From contig JAHQWC010000001.1 in the NCBI GenBank assembly GCA_019634025.1, positions 1 to 34,703 of the forward strand: a stretch of DNA of 34,703 nucleotides. The letters are read 5' to 3'. The notes under the pieces were generated by a model that ran no database searches, was not told where the DNA came from, and saw nothing but the letters and a program-made list of their open reading frames with translations. The position numbers were made by a program, and so were the translations under genes. Shown in pieces: positions 1-7,587 of this stretch (within the stretch, counting starts at the first letter, position 1; each line of letters begins with the position of its first letter). Source of the stretch: Vampirovibrio sp. GTDB taxonomy: Bacteria > Cyanobacteriota > Vampirovibrionia > Vampirovibrionales > Vampirovibrionaceae.

Positions 1-1
1 G

Positions 2-364
2 GCTGTGGTGGTGGTGGTGGCCTTAAACGGGATTGTGCCCCGGGTAAACAACATTACCCAAGGCGATATGCTGGCGTTTTTGGACATTGCCGGAGAGAGT
101 CCGCTGGCGACCTATGAGATTGTACGCCCCAGCCTGACGTTCTACGCGAAACGGAAGGTGCCTCGTGTAGGTAAGGGGGACGAGGACCTGTTTAACGCTT
201 TGGTGGCGCCGGTGGCGAACCTTGAAGGGCAGGTATATGTAATTACGAAGAAACGGTTTATTGAAACATTATCGGAACGCCGGTCACCGAAGATTGATTT
301 GGAAGTTGTGAAAACCGGCAACGTTTACGCCCTGGTATTATTGAAAAGCCAGCAGACCCTTTAA
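2..364 (+). CDS. C-terminal fragment of a probable ArnT/PMT-type membrane glycosyltransferase (truncated by the left window edge)
   Basis: ORF open to the left edge; soluble C-terminal segment (TYEIVRPSLTFYAKRKVPRV...YVITKKRF) resembles the C-terminus of ArnT-like enzymes, and the next gene is a GT2 DPM1/ArnC-like transferase. Confidence 0.55.
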   Translation, partial: AVVVVVALNGIVPRVNNITQGDMLAFLDIAGESPLATYEIVRPSLTFYAKRKVPRVGKGDEDLFNALVAPVANLEGQVYVITKKRFIETLSERRSPKIDLEVVKTGNVYALVLLKSQQTL

Positions 365-382
365 AGGAGATTTTCACGCTTT

Positions 383-1420
383 ATGACTGCCGTCTCCAAT
401 ATTTCAGAAGAGTCGATTCAAACCACTCAAGCTGCTTCTCGGATGCCGAAGACGACCTATGCAACAGACGTGTCGTTTATTGCGCCGATTTATAACGAAG
501 AAGAAAATCTAGTGCCGCTGGTATCTGAGGTCATGGCTGCCGGGCGGGAGTTAAACCGGCCGTTTGAGATTATTTTGGTGGACGATGGCTCTAGCGATGG
601 GTCGGTGGAGAAATACCGGAAGCTGGCCGAGATAACCCCAGAGTTAACCGTTGTGAGGTTGCGGCGGAATTATGGTCAAACCGCTGCCACAGCAGCAGGG
701 TTTCGTCAGGCGCAGGGTAAGTTTATTGTGACCCTGGACGGGGATTTACAGAACGATCCGGCGGATGTGCCCCGGTTAATTGAGATGATGGAAGCCGAGG
801 ATCTGGATATCATCAGCGGTTGGCGGAAAAACCGGCAGGACAAAGCGATTACCCGCAAGCTGCCGTCAGCCATTGCCAATTACATTATTGCCCAGGCCAC
901 CGGGGTAAAAATCCACGATAACGGGTGTTCATTAAAAGTGTACCGCTCTGAAGTGGCCAAAGATGTGCCGCTGTACGGCGAGATGCACCGCTTTATTCCG
1001 GCGTTGGCCAGTATTGATGGGGCTGTGATTAAAGAGGTGCCGGTGAATCACCGGGCCCGGACGCGAGGCACCAGCAAATACGGGTTATCTAGGACTTTTA
1101 AAGTGATTTTGGATCTGCTGACAGTGCTATTTATGCAGCGGTTTTTTACTCGCCCCCTACATATGTTTGGCCGGTTTGGGTTCCTGTTTTTTGTGGCCGG
1201 CGCCGCCATTAACTTATATTTGCTATACGATAAAGTCGTTCTTGGAGAGAGTATCGGCTCTCGTCCGTTGCTGACGTTGGGGATGCTGTTGTTTATTACC
1301 GGCATTCAATTGATTAGCACCGGACTGATTGCGGAGATTCAGGTACGGACTTATTTTGAGTCTCAACAGAAGCCCATTTACAAGGTCAAAGAGATCGTTG
1401 CAGTTAGCGCTGAAGCATGA
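383..1420 (+). CDS. Glycosyltransferase family 2, DPM1/ArnC-like (polyprenyl-phosphate sugar transferase)
   Basis: SFIAPIYNEEENL, ILVDDGSSDGS, TLDGDLQNDP motifs plus C-terminal transmembrane segments. Confidence 0.9.
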   Translation: MTAVSNISEESIQTTQAASRMPKTTYATDVSFIAPIYNEEENLVPLVSEVMAAGRELNRPFEIILVDDGSSDGSVEKYRKLAEITPELTVVRLRRNYGQTAATAAGFRQAQGKFIVTLDGDLQNDPADVPRLIEMMEAEDLDIISGWRKNRQDKAITRKLPSAIANYIIAQATGVKIHDNGCSLKVYRSEVAKDVPLYGEMHRFIPALASIDGAVIKEVPVNHRARTRGTSKYGLSRTFKVILDLLTVLFMQRFFTRPLHMFGRFGFLFFVAGAAINLYLLYDKVVLGESIGSRPLLTLGMLLFITGIQLISTGLIAEIQVRTYFESQQKPIYKVKEIVAVSAEA

Positions 1421-1484
1421 AACAGGGAAGCATGAGGCGGGATTTGCAGGCGAAACGGATTCTGCAACCGCAGGTGAAAAGACG

Positions 1485-2435
1485 ATGAGCCAGTTTAAGT
1501 TCATTGTAAAGCTGGTGCTGAGTTTTGGCCTGCTGGCGTTTTTTTTGTGGAAAACAGGGATTGACCATACCTTAGCGGAGCTGGCGTCTGCGAACCTGTG
1601 GTATGTGCCGATTGGCGTTGGGATCTACCTATTTAGCCAAACGGTTAGTGCGTATCGGTGGCAGTTTTTGGCGAAGGCGTTGAATTTTAACCTGTCGGTG
1701 CGGGAATATTTTGATTATTACATGATGGGGATGTTCTTTAGCCTGTTTTTGCCCGGCGCCATTGGTGGGGATGTGGGGCGAATGTATTATTTGGCGAAAA
1801 GCGCCAACCGTAAAAAGCGGGAAGCTATGCTGACGGTGCTGGCGGAGCGAGGCGTGGGGATGGCTGCGATTTTGATTATTGCAGGTGTACTATTAGCCAC
1901 GCCAGTGACGGAAAGTGTTTCTGACAGTGTTCGGTGGGTGGTGTGGGCTTTGTGTGCCGGATTTGTGGGTGGGTTTGCAGTATTACAGATGGTGCCTATA
2001 GAGCGAATCGTTGAAAAGTTTCCGAAACTGGGGTTGTTTACCCAGGCGAAAGTGTATTGGCAGGATAAGCCTTTGTTCATTAAATCTGTGGCCATTTCGT
2101 TTTTGGTGCACAGCTGCATTTTAGGGCTGCATATGGCGATTGCTGTGGCACTGGGAATTGGCAGTGAGGTGCCGGTTTTGTATATGGCGACCGTATACGG
2201 CATTGTGAGCCTGGTGAGTGCATTGCCTATCTTTTTTAACGGCATTGGCGTACGGGAAGGGGCGTATCAGTTAATGCTGGGGTATATTGGGATTCCGCCG
2301 GAGACGGCCCTGGCCTTTGGGTTGTATTGGTTTTTGATTTCGACCCTGACCAGCCTGATTGGCGGGCTGATTTTAGTGAAGGGGCACTACAAAACCCCAC
2401 CTCCACAGGAAGCTGAGCTGACGATTGAGTCATAA
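1485..2435 (+). CDS. Lysylphosphatidylglycerol synthase TM-region / UPF0104 (AglD-like) flippase family membrane protein
   Basis: Multiple TM helices, SAYRWQFLAKALNF and FFSLFLPGAIGGDVGRMYYL motifs; ATG at 1485 (MSQFKF) is preferred over the longer ORF from 1329, which overlaps the upstream gene. Confidence 0.8.
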   Translation: MSQFKFIVKLVLSFGLLAFFLWKTGIDHTLAELASANLWYVPIGVGIYLFSQTVSAYRWQFLAKALNFNLSVREYFDYYMMGMFFSLFLPGAIGGDVGRMYYLAKSANRKKREAMLTVLAERGVGMAAILIIAGVLLATPVTESVSDSVRWVVWALCAGFVGGFAVLQMVPIERIVEKFPKLGLFTQAKVYWQDKPLFIKSVAISFLVHSCILGLHMAIAVALGIGSEVPVLYMATVYGIVSLVSALPIFFNGIGVREGAYQLMLGYIGIPPETALAFGLYWFLISTLTSLIGGLILVKGHYKTPPPQEAELTIES

Positions 2436-2498
2436 CCCAGGTAAATATTATGCGAGAGGCAAATAGTATCGTGGATGTGTTTTTAGTAAGATTATTCG

Positions 2499-2520
2499 TA
2501 TTCAAAAATATATTTGAATA
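2499..2520. promoter_or_regulatory. Perfect inverted repeat upstream of bamA (possible operator)
   Basis: TATTCAAA-N6-TTTGAATA, about 26 bp upstream of a TATAAT box at 2547-2552. Confidence 0.4.
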
Positions 2521-2595
2521 TCCGGGAAATATTGCTCTGCCTTCTCTATAATAAGACGTATACCGTTCTCCCTGAATGTAGGAATTGACCCATAC

Positions 2596-4506
2596 ATGTT
2601 CATTAAACACCACGCCCACCTTGCCGCCATTGCTGTTGTATTTGCCCTTACGGCAACGGGTATGACCTCTGTTACTGCCCAGGCTCAAAATTTTGAAGAA
2701 GAAGAAAAAGGGCCCACTCCGGTAAGCGACTTTGCGCCGGATGAGGTTCGGTCTTCTCGGCGGGAAGTGTATGACGAAGGGGTGACCATTAATCGGGTGA
2801 GTATTGAGGGGAACAAGCTCATCACCGAGGAAAACATTAAAGACAGTATGGCGATTCGCCCGGGAAGCTTGTATAGCAAGAATACCCTGCAAAAAGATTT
2901 ACGCCGTATTTATGACATGGGCTATTTCACCGAAAAAATCCGGGCGGTGCCGGTGGCCACCAACCGCGGGATTCACCTGCGGATTCAGGTAGAGGAAAAC
3001 GCCCCGGTGACAGGCGTGGATGTGACCGGCAACAGCGTGGTGAAAGACAGTGAGATTATGGAGGTGTTCTCGGAGCAGACCGGGATGCCCCAGAACATTG
3101 GGCAGCTGAACGAGAGTATTGAGAAAATTGAGCAGCTCTACGCCGATAAAGGCTATATCTTGGCCCGGGTGAATAATATTCAGGATGACCCGGATGGGGT
3201 GATTAACCTGGAAATTAACGAAGGCCGGATTAATAAGGTTTATTTTGTGGGGAACCGTAAAACCCGTGAGAACGTTGTGCGCCGGGTGATGGCCACCAAG
3301 GACGGGGATGTATATAACGAGAAACTGCTGGCTGATGATTTGAAGCGGTTGTATTCGTTACAGTCTTTTTCAGATGTTCGCCGGGTCATTTCGGTGTCAC
3401 CGGAAAACCCGGATGAGTATGATTTAACGGTTGAGCTGGACGAGAAGAAAACCGGCGCCATTTCTCTAGGTGGCGGTTTGGATACCGGGACCGGCGTATT
3501 TGGGTCGGTGGGATATACGGACCCCAACTTCTTGGGCCGGGGACAGAACTTCCGGTCCGTGTTTTCTGTGGGAACTGGGACCATTAACCGGGGACAATTC
3601 CAGGCCAACACCCGGACCTATCAGTTTGAAGTGGGTTGGACCAACCCCAGCCTGTTTGAATCTGTTAATGCCCTGGATGTGAATGCTTATGGGCGGGATC
3701 TGTCTAGCTTTAACGTGCCGCTGGCCATTGAACGGCGGATTGGAACGGCGGTGACATGGTCACGACCGATTCTCTCTAAGAAGAATACCTCCTTTAGCCT
3801 GGCCTTGGGCGGTGAGCGTGTAAGCCTACGGGAAGGCGGTAGTGCATCGGATTTGGCCAGGTTTGGCGCGAATCCCAACCGGACCCTGGACGGCGGCACC
3901 TTTGTGAATATTACGCCAACCTTGGCGTTTGATAGCCGGAACAACCGGTTTAACCCCAATAAAGGTTGGTACAACACGGTGTCGTTAACCGGCGCTTACG
4001 GGCTAAGTGGTGATAGTTACGGGACGGCAAATGTGAATTTGCGGAAGTACATTAAGATATGGAAAGACGTAACCTTGGCGGTAAACACCCAGGCGGGCTC
4101 CTCTTTGCTGGGAAATGTGCCGGATTTCAATATGTTTAGAATGGGTGGAGCTTACTCGGTCCGGGGTTACCAGGAAGGTGGCTTAGGTGTTGGTAGCGGA
4201 TTCTTACTGGCCAGTGCCGAGGTGCGGAGTGGAATTCCGTTCCTAAGCAAGTTTGAGAAATTAAAAGCTTTGCCCATTGCTAACTCGTTGAAGACGGCTT
4301 TCTTTGTGGATGCCGGTACGTTGATTGACGAATCGGATAACAACGCCACCTTCGGTCTGGCAGGCTCAGGAGCTTCTATCGGCGCCGGCATCCGGTTTAA
4401 TATTCCTGGCGTCGGACCAATTCGGGTAGATTATGCACTGCCACTTAGCGGCGGTAACAGCGATTATACCCGCCGGATTAACTTTGGCGTGGGCAACAAG
4501 TTCTAA
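2596..4506 (+). CDS. bamA: BamA/Omp85 outer membrane protein assembly factor
   Basis: Signal peptide, POTRA repeats (VTINRVSIEGNKLI; VTGVDVTGNSVV; INKVYFVGNRKT), C-terminal barrel with GGAYSVRGYQEG and GPIRVDYALPL, terminal aromatic residue. Confidence 0.92.
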   Translation: MFIKHHAHLAAIAVVFALTATGMTSVTAQAQNFEEEEKGPTPVSDFAPDEVRSSRREVYDEGVTINRVSIEGNKLITEENIKDSMAIRPGSLYSKNTLQKDLRRIYDMGYFTEKIRAVPVATNRGIHLRIQVEENAPVTGVDVTGNSVVKDSEIMEVFSEQTGMPQNIGQLNESIEKIEQLYADKGYILARVNNIQDDPDGVINLEINEGRINKVYFVGNRKTRENVVRRVMATKDGDVYNEKLLADDLKRLYSLQSFSDVRRVISVSPENPDEYDLTVELDEKKTGAISLGGGLDTGTGVFGSVGYTDPNFLGRGQNFRSVFSVGTGTINRGQFQANTRTYQFEVGWTNPSLFESVNALDVNAYGRDLSSFNVPLAIERRIGTAVTWSRPILSKKNTSFSLALGGERVSLREGGSASDLARFGANPNRTLDGGTFVNITPTLAFDSRNNRFNPNKGWYNTVSLTGAYGLSGDSYGTANVNLRKYIKIWKDVTLAVNTQAGSSLLGNVPDFNMFRMGGAYSVRGYQEGGLGVGSGFLLASAEVRSGIPFLSKFEKLKALPIANSLKTAFFVDAGTLIDESDNNATFGLAGSGASIGAGIRFNIPGVGPIRVDYALPLSGGNSDYTRRINFGVGNKF

Positions 4507-4513
4507 TCAAGCC

Positions 4514-4543
4514 TTTACGCAGCTTTATCATTCTGTCTATAAT
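4514..4543 (+). promoter_or_regulatory. Candidate sigma70-type promoter for the ompH/skp-like gene
   Basis: TTTACG (4514-4519), 18-bp spacer, perfect TATAAT (4538-4543), upstream of the ATG at 4592. Confidence 0.5.
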
Positions 4544-4591
4544 AGAGCGTTATGCAAACGGCAACGTCACAACAATAAAGGAGTTTGATGC

Positions 4592-5059
4592 ATGAAGGGT
4601 CTCAAAAAGTCAGCGGTGTTTTTCGTTCTGTTGTTCAGCTTTTTTCTGTCCACTGGAGCAAGCTACGCTGATAACGTGGGTTATGTAGATATTCAAAAAG
4701 TGTTAACCAACTACGACAGAGCTCAAAGCTTAGCGGCTGACGTAAAAGTGAAAGAAGCCGAACTGCGGAAGATGCAGGCTGACTTCGTAAAACAGCTGGA
4801 ACAAAATCGTAAAGCCCAATCCAAAAACCCCGTGGGGAACTCCAGTTTGGAAAAAGAGCTGAACGACAAGTGGACAGCTAAAGTCAACGAATTTCAGAGC
4901 TGGGCCAACAACAAGCAAAAAGAGCTGGATAAGTCTATTGAGGTCTCTATTCAGGACGTAGCCAGACTTAAAGGTGTGGATGTTGTTTTGTCCCGGCAAA
5001 CCGTTCTGTTAGGCGGCATCGACATTACCACGGAAGTATTGAACAAGCTGAATCAATAG
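4592..5059 (+). CDS. OmpH/Skp family periplasmic chaperone
   Basis: Signal peptide followed by NVGYVDIQKVLTNYDRAQ and coiled-coil region; located directly downstream of bamA. Confidence 0.88.
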   Translation: MKGLKKSAVFFVLLFSFFLSTGASYADNVGYVDIQKVLTNYDRAQSLAADVKVKEAELRKMQADFVKQLEQNRKAQSKNPVGNSSLEKELNDKWTAKVNEFQSWANNKQKELDKSIEVSIQDVARLKGVDVVLSRQTVLLGGIDITTEVLNKLNQ

Positions 5060-5083
5060 ATTCTGGTTCTTTCAATCTTTTAG

Positions 5084-5116
5084 AAAAAGACGCATTTTAA
5101 ACAATGCGTCTTTTTT
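5084..5116 (+). terminator. Rho-independent terminator after the ompH/skp-like gene
   Basis: Perfect 13-bp stem AAAAAGACGCATT / AATGCGTCTTTTT with a 6-nt loop and T-run. Confidence 0.88.
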
Positions 5117-5160
5117 CTGGCCTAAAGCTCTATTCAGAAATAAAGAACGGGCGCATTCTT

Positions 5161-5189
5161 TTGAATCCGCTGTGTGGATTCTCTATACT
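5161..5189 (+). promoter_or_regulatory. Candidate sigma70-type promoter for the mechanosensitive channel gene
   Basis: TTGAAT (5161-5166), 17-bp spacer, TATACT (5184-5189), about 48 bp upstream of the ATG at 5237. Confidence 0.6.
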
Positions 5190-5236
5190 GTTAAATGTTA
5201 CCTATGAAGCATCATCATTTGACAGGAGTCCGCTTT

Positions 5237-6340
5237 ATGGACTGGGATATTATTCATCCGGTACTGGATCTGACATTTTGGGATAATACGGTTCAAGCTT
5301 GGCTCATTGCTTTTGCGCTGTTCTGTGTAGCCTATATTGGGCTTGGTTTTTTTAAAAATTTAATTGCAAACCGCTTGGCTTCGCTGGCCAAACGAACGGT
5401 TAATAATGTAGATGATTTCGCCACAGAGCTTATTGCTGATATCCGGGGCTTTCTCATCGCTGCCATTGCCTTGTACATAGGTTCTTTGGCCCTTACGTTA
5501 CCCAAAGGACCCACACACGTTATTCAGGCTTTACCCATCCTTGCCTTACTTCTGCAATCGGTTTTTTGGGGCAACAGGCTGATTTCTTTCGGCCTCGATA
5601 AATACTTAAACAGCATTCAGGACGAACAGCGCCGATTAGGCACCCAAACCATGTTGGGACCCATGAAATTTGTGGCCCGACTCCTGCTCATCTCTATTTT
5701 GGTCCTGCTGGCTCTGGACAACATGGGCATGGACATCACCACGCTGGTTGCTGGTCTTGGTGTGGGTGGCGTGGCAATTGCACTAGCAGTGCAAAGCATA
5801 TTAGGCGATCTGTTTGCAGCCATTTCCATCATCATCGACAAGCCCTTCGTCGTGGGAGATTTTATTGTAGTGGGCGACTTTATGGGCCATGTAGAGCACA
5901 TCGGCCTGAAAACGACTCGTGTTCGTTCACTGGGTGGTGAGCAGCTTATCTTTTCTAACAGTGACATGCTCTCCAGCCGGATCCGAAACTACAAGCGGAT
6001 GAACGAGCGCCGGATAATGTTTCGTTTTGGGGTCACCTACCAAACTCCTTTAAAGCAACTGGAGGAGATTCCCGGCATCGTTAAGCAAATTATTGATGCG
6101 ATAGAGTTGGCTCGGTTTAGCCGGACTCATTTTTTCAGCTATGGCGATTCCTCGTTGGATTTTGAGGTGGTGTATTTTGTTCTTAGCTCAGAGTATGACG
6201 ACTATATGGACACCCAACAGGCAATCAACCTTGCTTTGTTTAAGCAGTTTACCGACGCTGGCATAGAATTTGCTTATCCCACCCGTACCTTGTTTGTCAC
6301 CCACGAAGGCGAGAGTCACAAAGAACCTCATTTAGTTTGA
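5237..6340 (+). CDS. Mechanosensitive ion channel, MscS family
   Basis: GLGVGGVAIALAVQSILGDLFAAISIIIDKPFVVGDFI core motif; ATG at 5237 preceded by GGAG-type RBS. Confidence 0.93.
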   Translation: MDWDIIHPVLDLTFWDNTVQAWLIAFALFCVAYIGLGFFKNLIANRLASLAKRTVNNVDDFATELIADIRGFLIAAIALYIGSLALTLPKGPTHVIQALPILALLLQSVFWGNRLISFGLDKYLNSIQDEQRRLGTQTMLGPMKFVARLLLISILVLLALDNMGMDITTLVAGLGVGGVAIALAVQSILGDLFAAISIIIDKPFVVGDFIVVGDFMGHVEHIGLKTTRVRSLGGEQLIFSNSDMLSSRIRNYKRMNERRIMFRFGVTYQTPLKQLEEIPGIVKQIIDAIELARFSRTHFFSYGDSSLDFEVVYFVLSSEYDDYMDTQQAINLALFKQFTDAGIEFAYPTRTLFVTHEGESHKEPHLV

Positions 6341-6501
6341 TGGTCTTACCTGCTCAGTTTAAAAAATTTGTTTTTTAATATTAAAATTTGTTAATTATTG
6401 GGTTTAAAAATTCAGCCCCATGGGAAACCGTCGATATTCTAAGTAGCTTATTGATCTATTGATATCAGGCGGAAAGACACGGATAAATAGAGGGGGCTCT
6501 C

Positions 6502-6948
6502 ATGAGAAACAAACGGTCGCATAAGTCCAAAGGGCAAAACCTGGTAGAGCTGACCATGGTGTTTCCGTTTTTGTTGATCATGATTCTGGGCACCATTGAG
6601 TTGGGCCGCCTGTGGCAGACTTTTGAAGCTGCCAAGATGGCCGCTACTGACGGCGCTTATACTGCTACCATCTTTCAAGGCAATACTGCCGCTAAAATTG
6701 CCGCCGGCACCAATCAAATTCAAACCCGAGCCAACAGCGCCAATCTGGATTTGACCAACTCTCAGATTCAAACGGTCAATGCGTCTCCCAGTTCAGCAAC
6801 CCCTATCGGTTTTCAGGCCAGCATCACCGTCAACTACACGCCGTTAATGGGTGGTCTATCTATTCCCAGTATGTCTGGCCCACTCACTATTATTCCCAAC
6901 GGGTTTCCCATCTCTTACCAGAATGTTTCCTATTACTCTGTATACTAG
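6502..6948 (+). CDS. TadE-like pseudopilin family protein
   Basis: Short basic N-terminus, GQNLVELTMVFPFLLIMILGTIELGRLW TM segment typical of TadE-like proteins. Confidence 0.78.
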   Translation: MRNKRSHKSKGQNLVELTMVFPFLLIMILGTIELGRLWQTFEAAKMAATDGAYTATIFQGNTAAKIAAGTNQIQTRANSANLDLTNSQIQTVNASPSSATPIGFQASITVNYTPLMGGLSIPSMSGPLTIIPNGFPISYQNVSYYSVY

Positions 6949-6954
6949 CCCAGT

Positions 6955-7479
6955 TTATTGGCCGCCCATCTGGGATAGCATACCGACTAGACCTTGAAAC
7001 AGCTGTAGCATCATACCCAAAGGGTTTTGTTGTGCCGCTGCAGGATTTAGCCCGCCAAATCCACCAGCGCCAAGTCCACCGGCTCCAAGTCCACCCTGTA
7101 AGCCAAACCCTGCACCTAACCCGCCAAACAACGCCTGTTGTTGTTGTGCTTGCTGTGCTTGGGCAAACTTTGACTGGGCTTCTGGCGATAGCTGAGTCCC
7201 CAGGCCGACCAGCCTCCCGAAAATCGGATTGGCATCCAATGCTGCTAAGGCTGAATTCATTTCAAGCGGATTAGACGCACCGGGGAACCCACCAATACCC
7301 AAGCTTGAGAATCCACCTGCAACAGCGTTTAAGCCATTTCCAAAGGCCAAGTTATATAGCCTCGGATCCGTGAAGGCTAACTGCTGCTGGTACAAGGCCG
7401 ATCGCAAAAACTGCGGCTGCTGAGGCGCTAAGCCCGCACCTGGCGGTATACCAATTCCTGGACCAATTGGGGTGGCCAT
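6955..7479 (-). CDS. Hypothetical Gly/Ala/Gln-rich low-complexity protein
   Basis: 174-aa ORF with QAQQAQQQQALFGGLGAGFGLQGGLGAGGLGAGGFGG segment; ends tail-to-tail with the TadE-like gene. Confidence 0.6.
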   Translation of the reverse strand: MATPIGPGIGIPPGAGLAPQQPQFLRSALYQQQLAFTDPRLYNLAFGNGLNAVAGGFSSLGIGGFPGASNPLEMNSALAALDANPIFGRLVGLGTQLSPEAQSKFAQAQQAQQQQALFGGLGAGFGLQGGLGAGGLGAGGFGGLNPAAAQQNPLGMMLQLFQGLVGMLSQMGGQ

Positions 7480-7535
7480 AGACAGAATCTTCTCACTTTA
7501 TCTCTACGCAAACAAAAACATACTCAAAATAATAA

Positions 7536-7551
7536 AAACATTTTTATGTTT
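7536..7551 (-). terminator. Possible weak intrinsic terminator for the GHL10-like gene (minus strand)
   Basis: AAACAT/ATGTTT 6-bp stem with AAAA loop followed on the minus strand by a TTATTATTTT tract. Confidence 0.3.
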
Positions 7552-7587
7552 CGGATTGCGTTTTTTTCACTTAATTTTAAAACACTG

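Noticed and set aside
2236-2892. Minus-strand ORF of 218 aa overlapping the flippase and bamA genes
   Set aside because: Antisense to two well-supported genes; translation has no recognisable domain or sensible composition.
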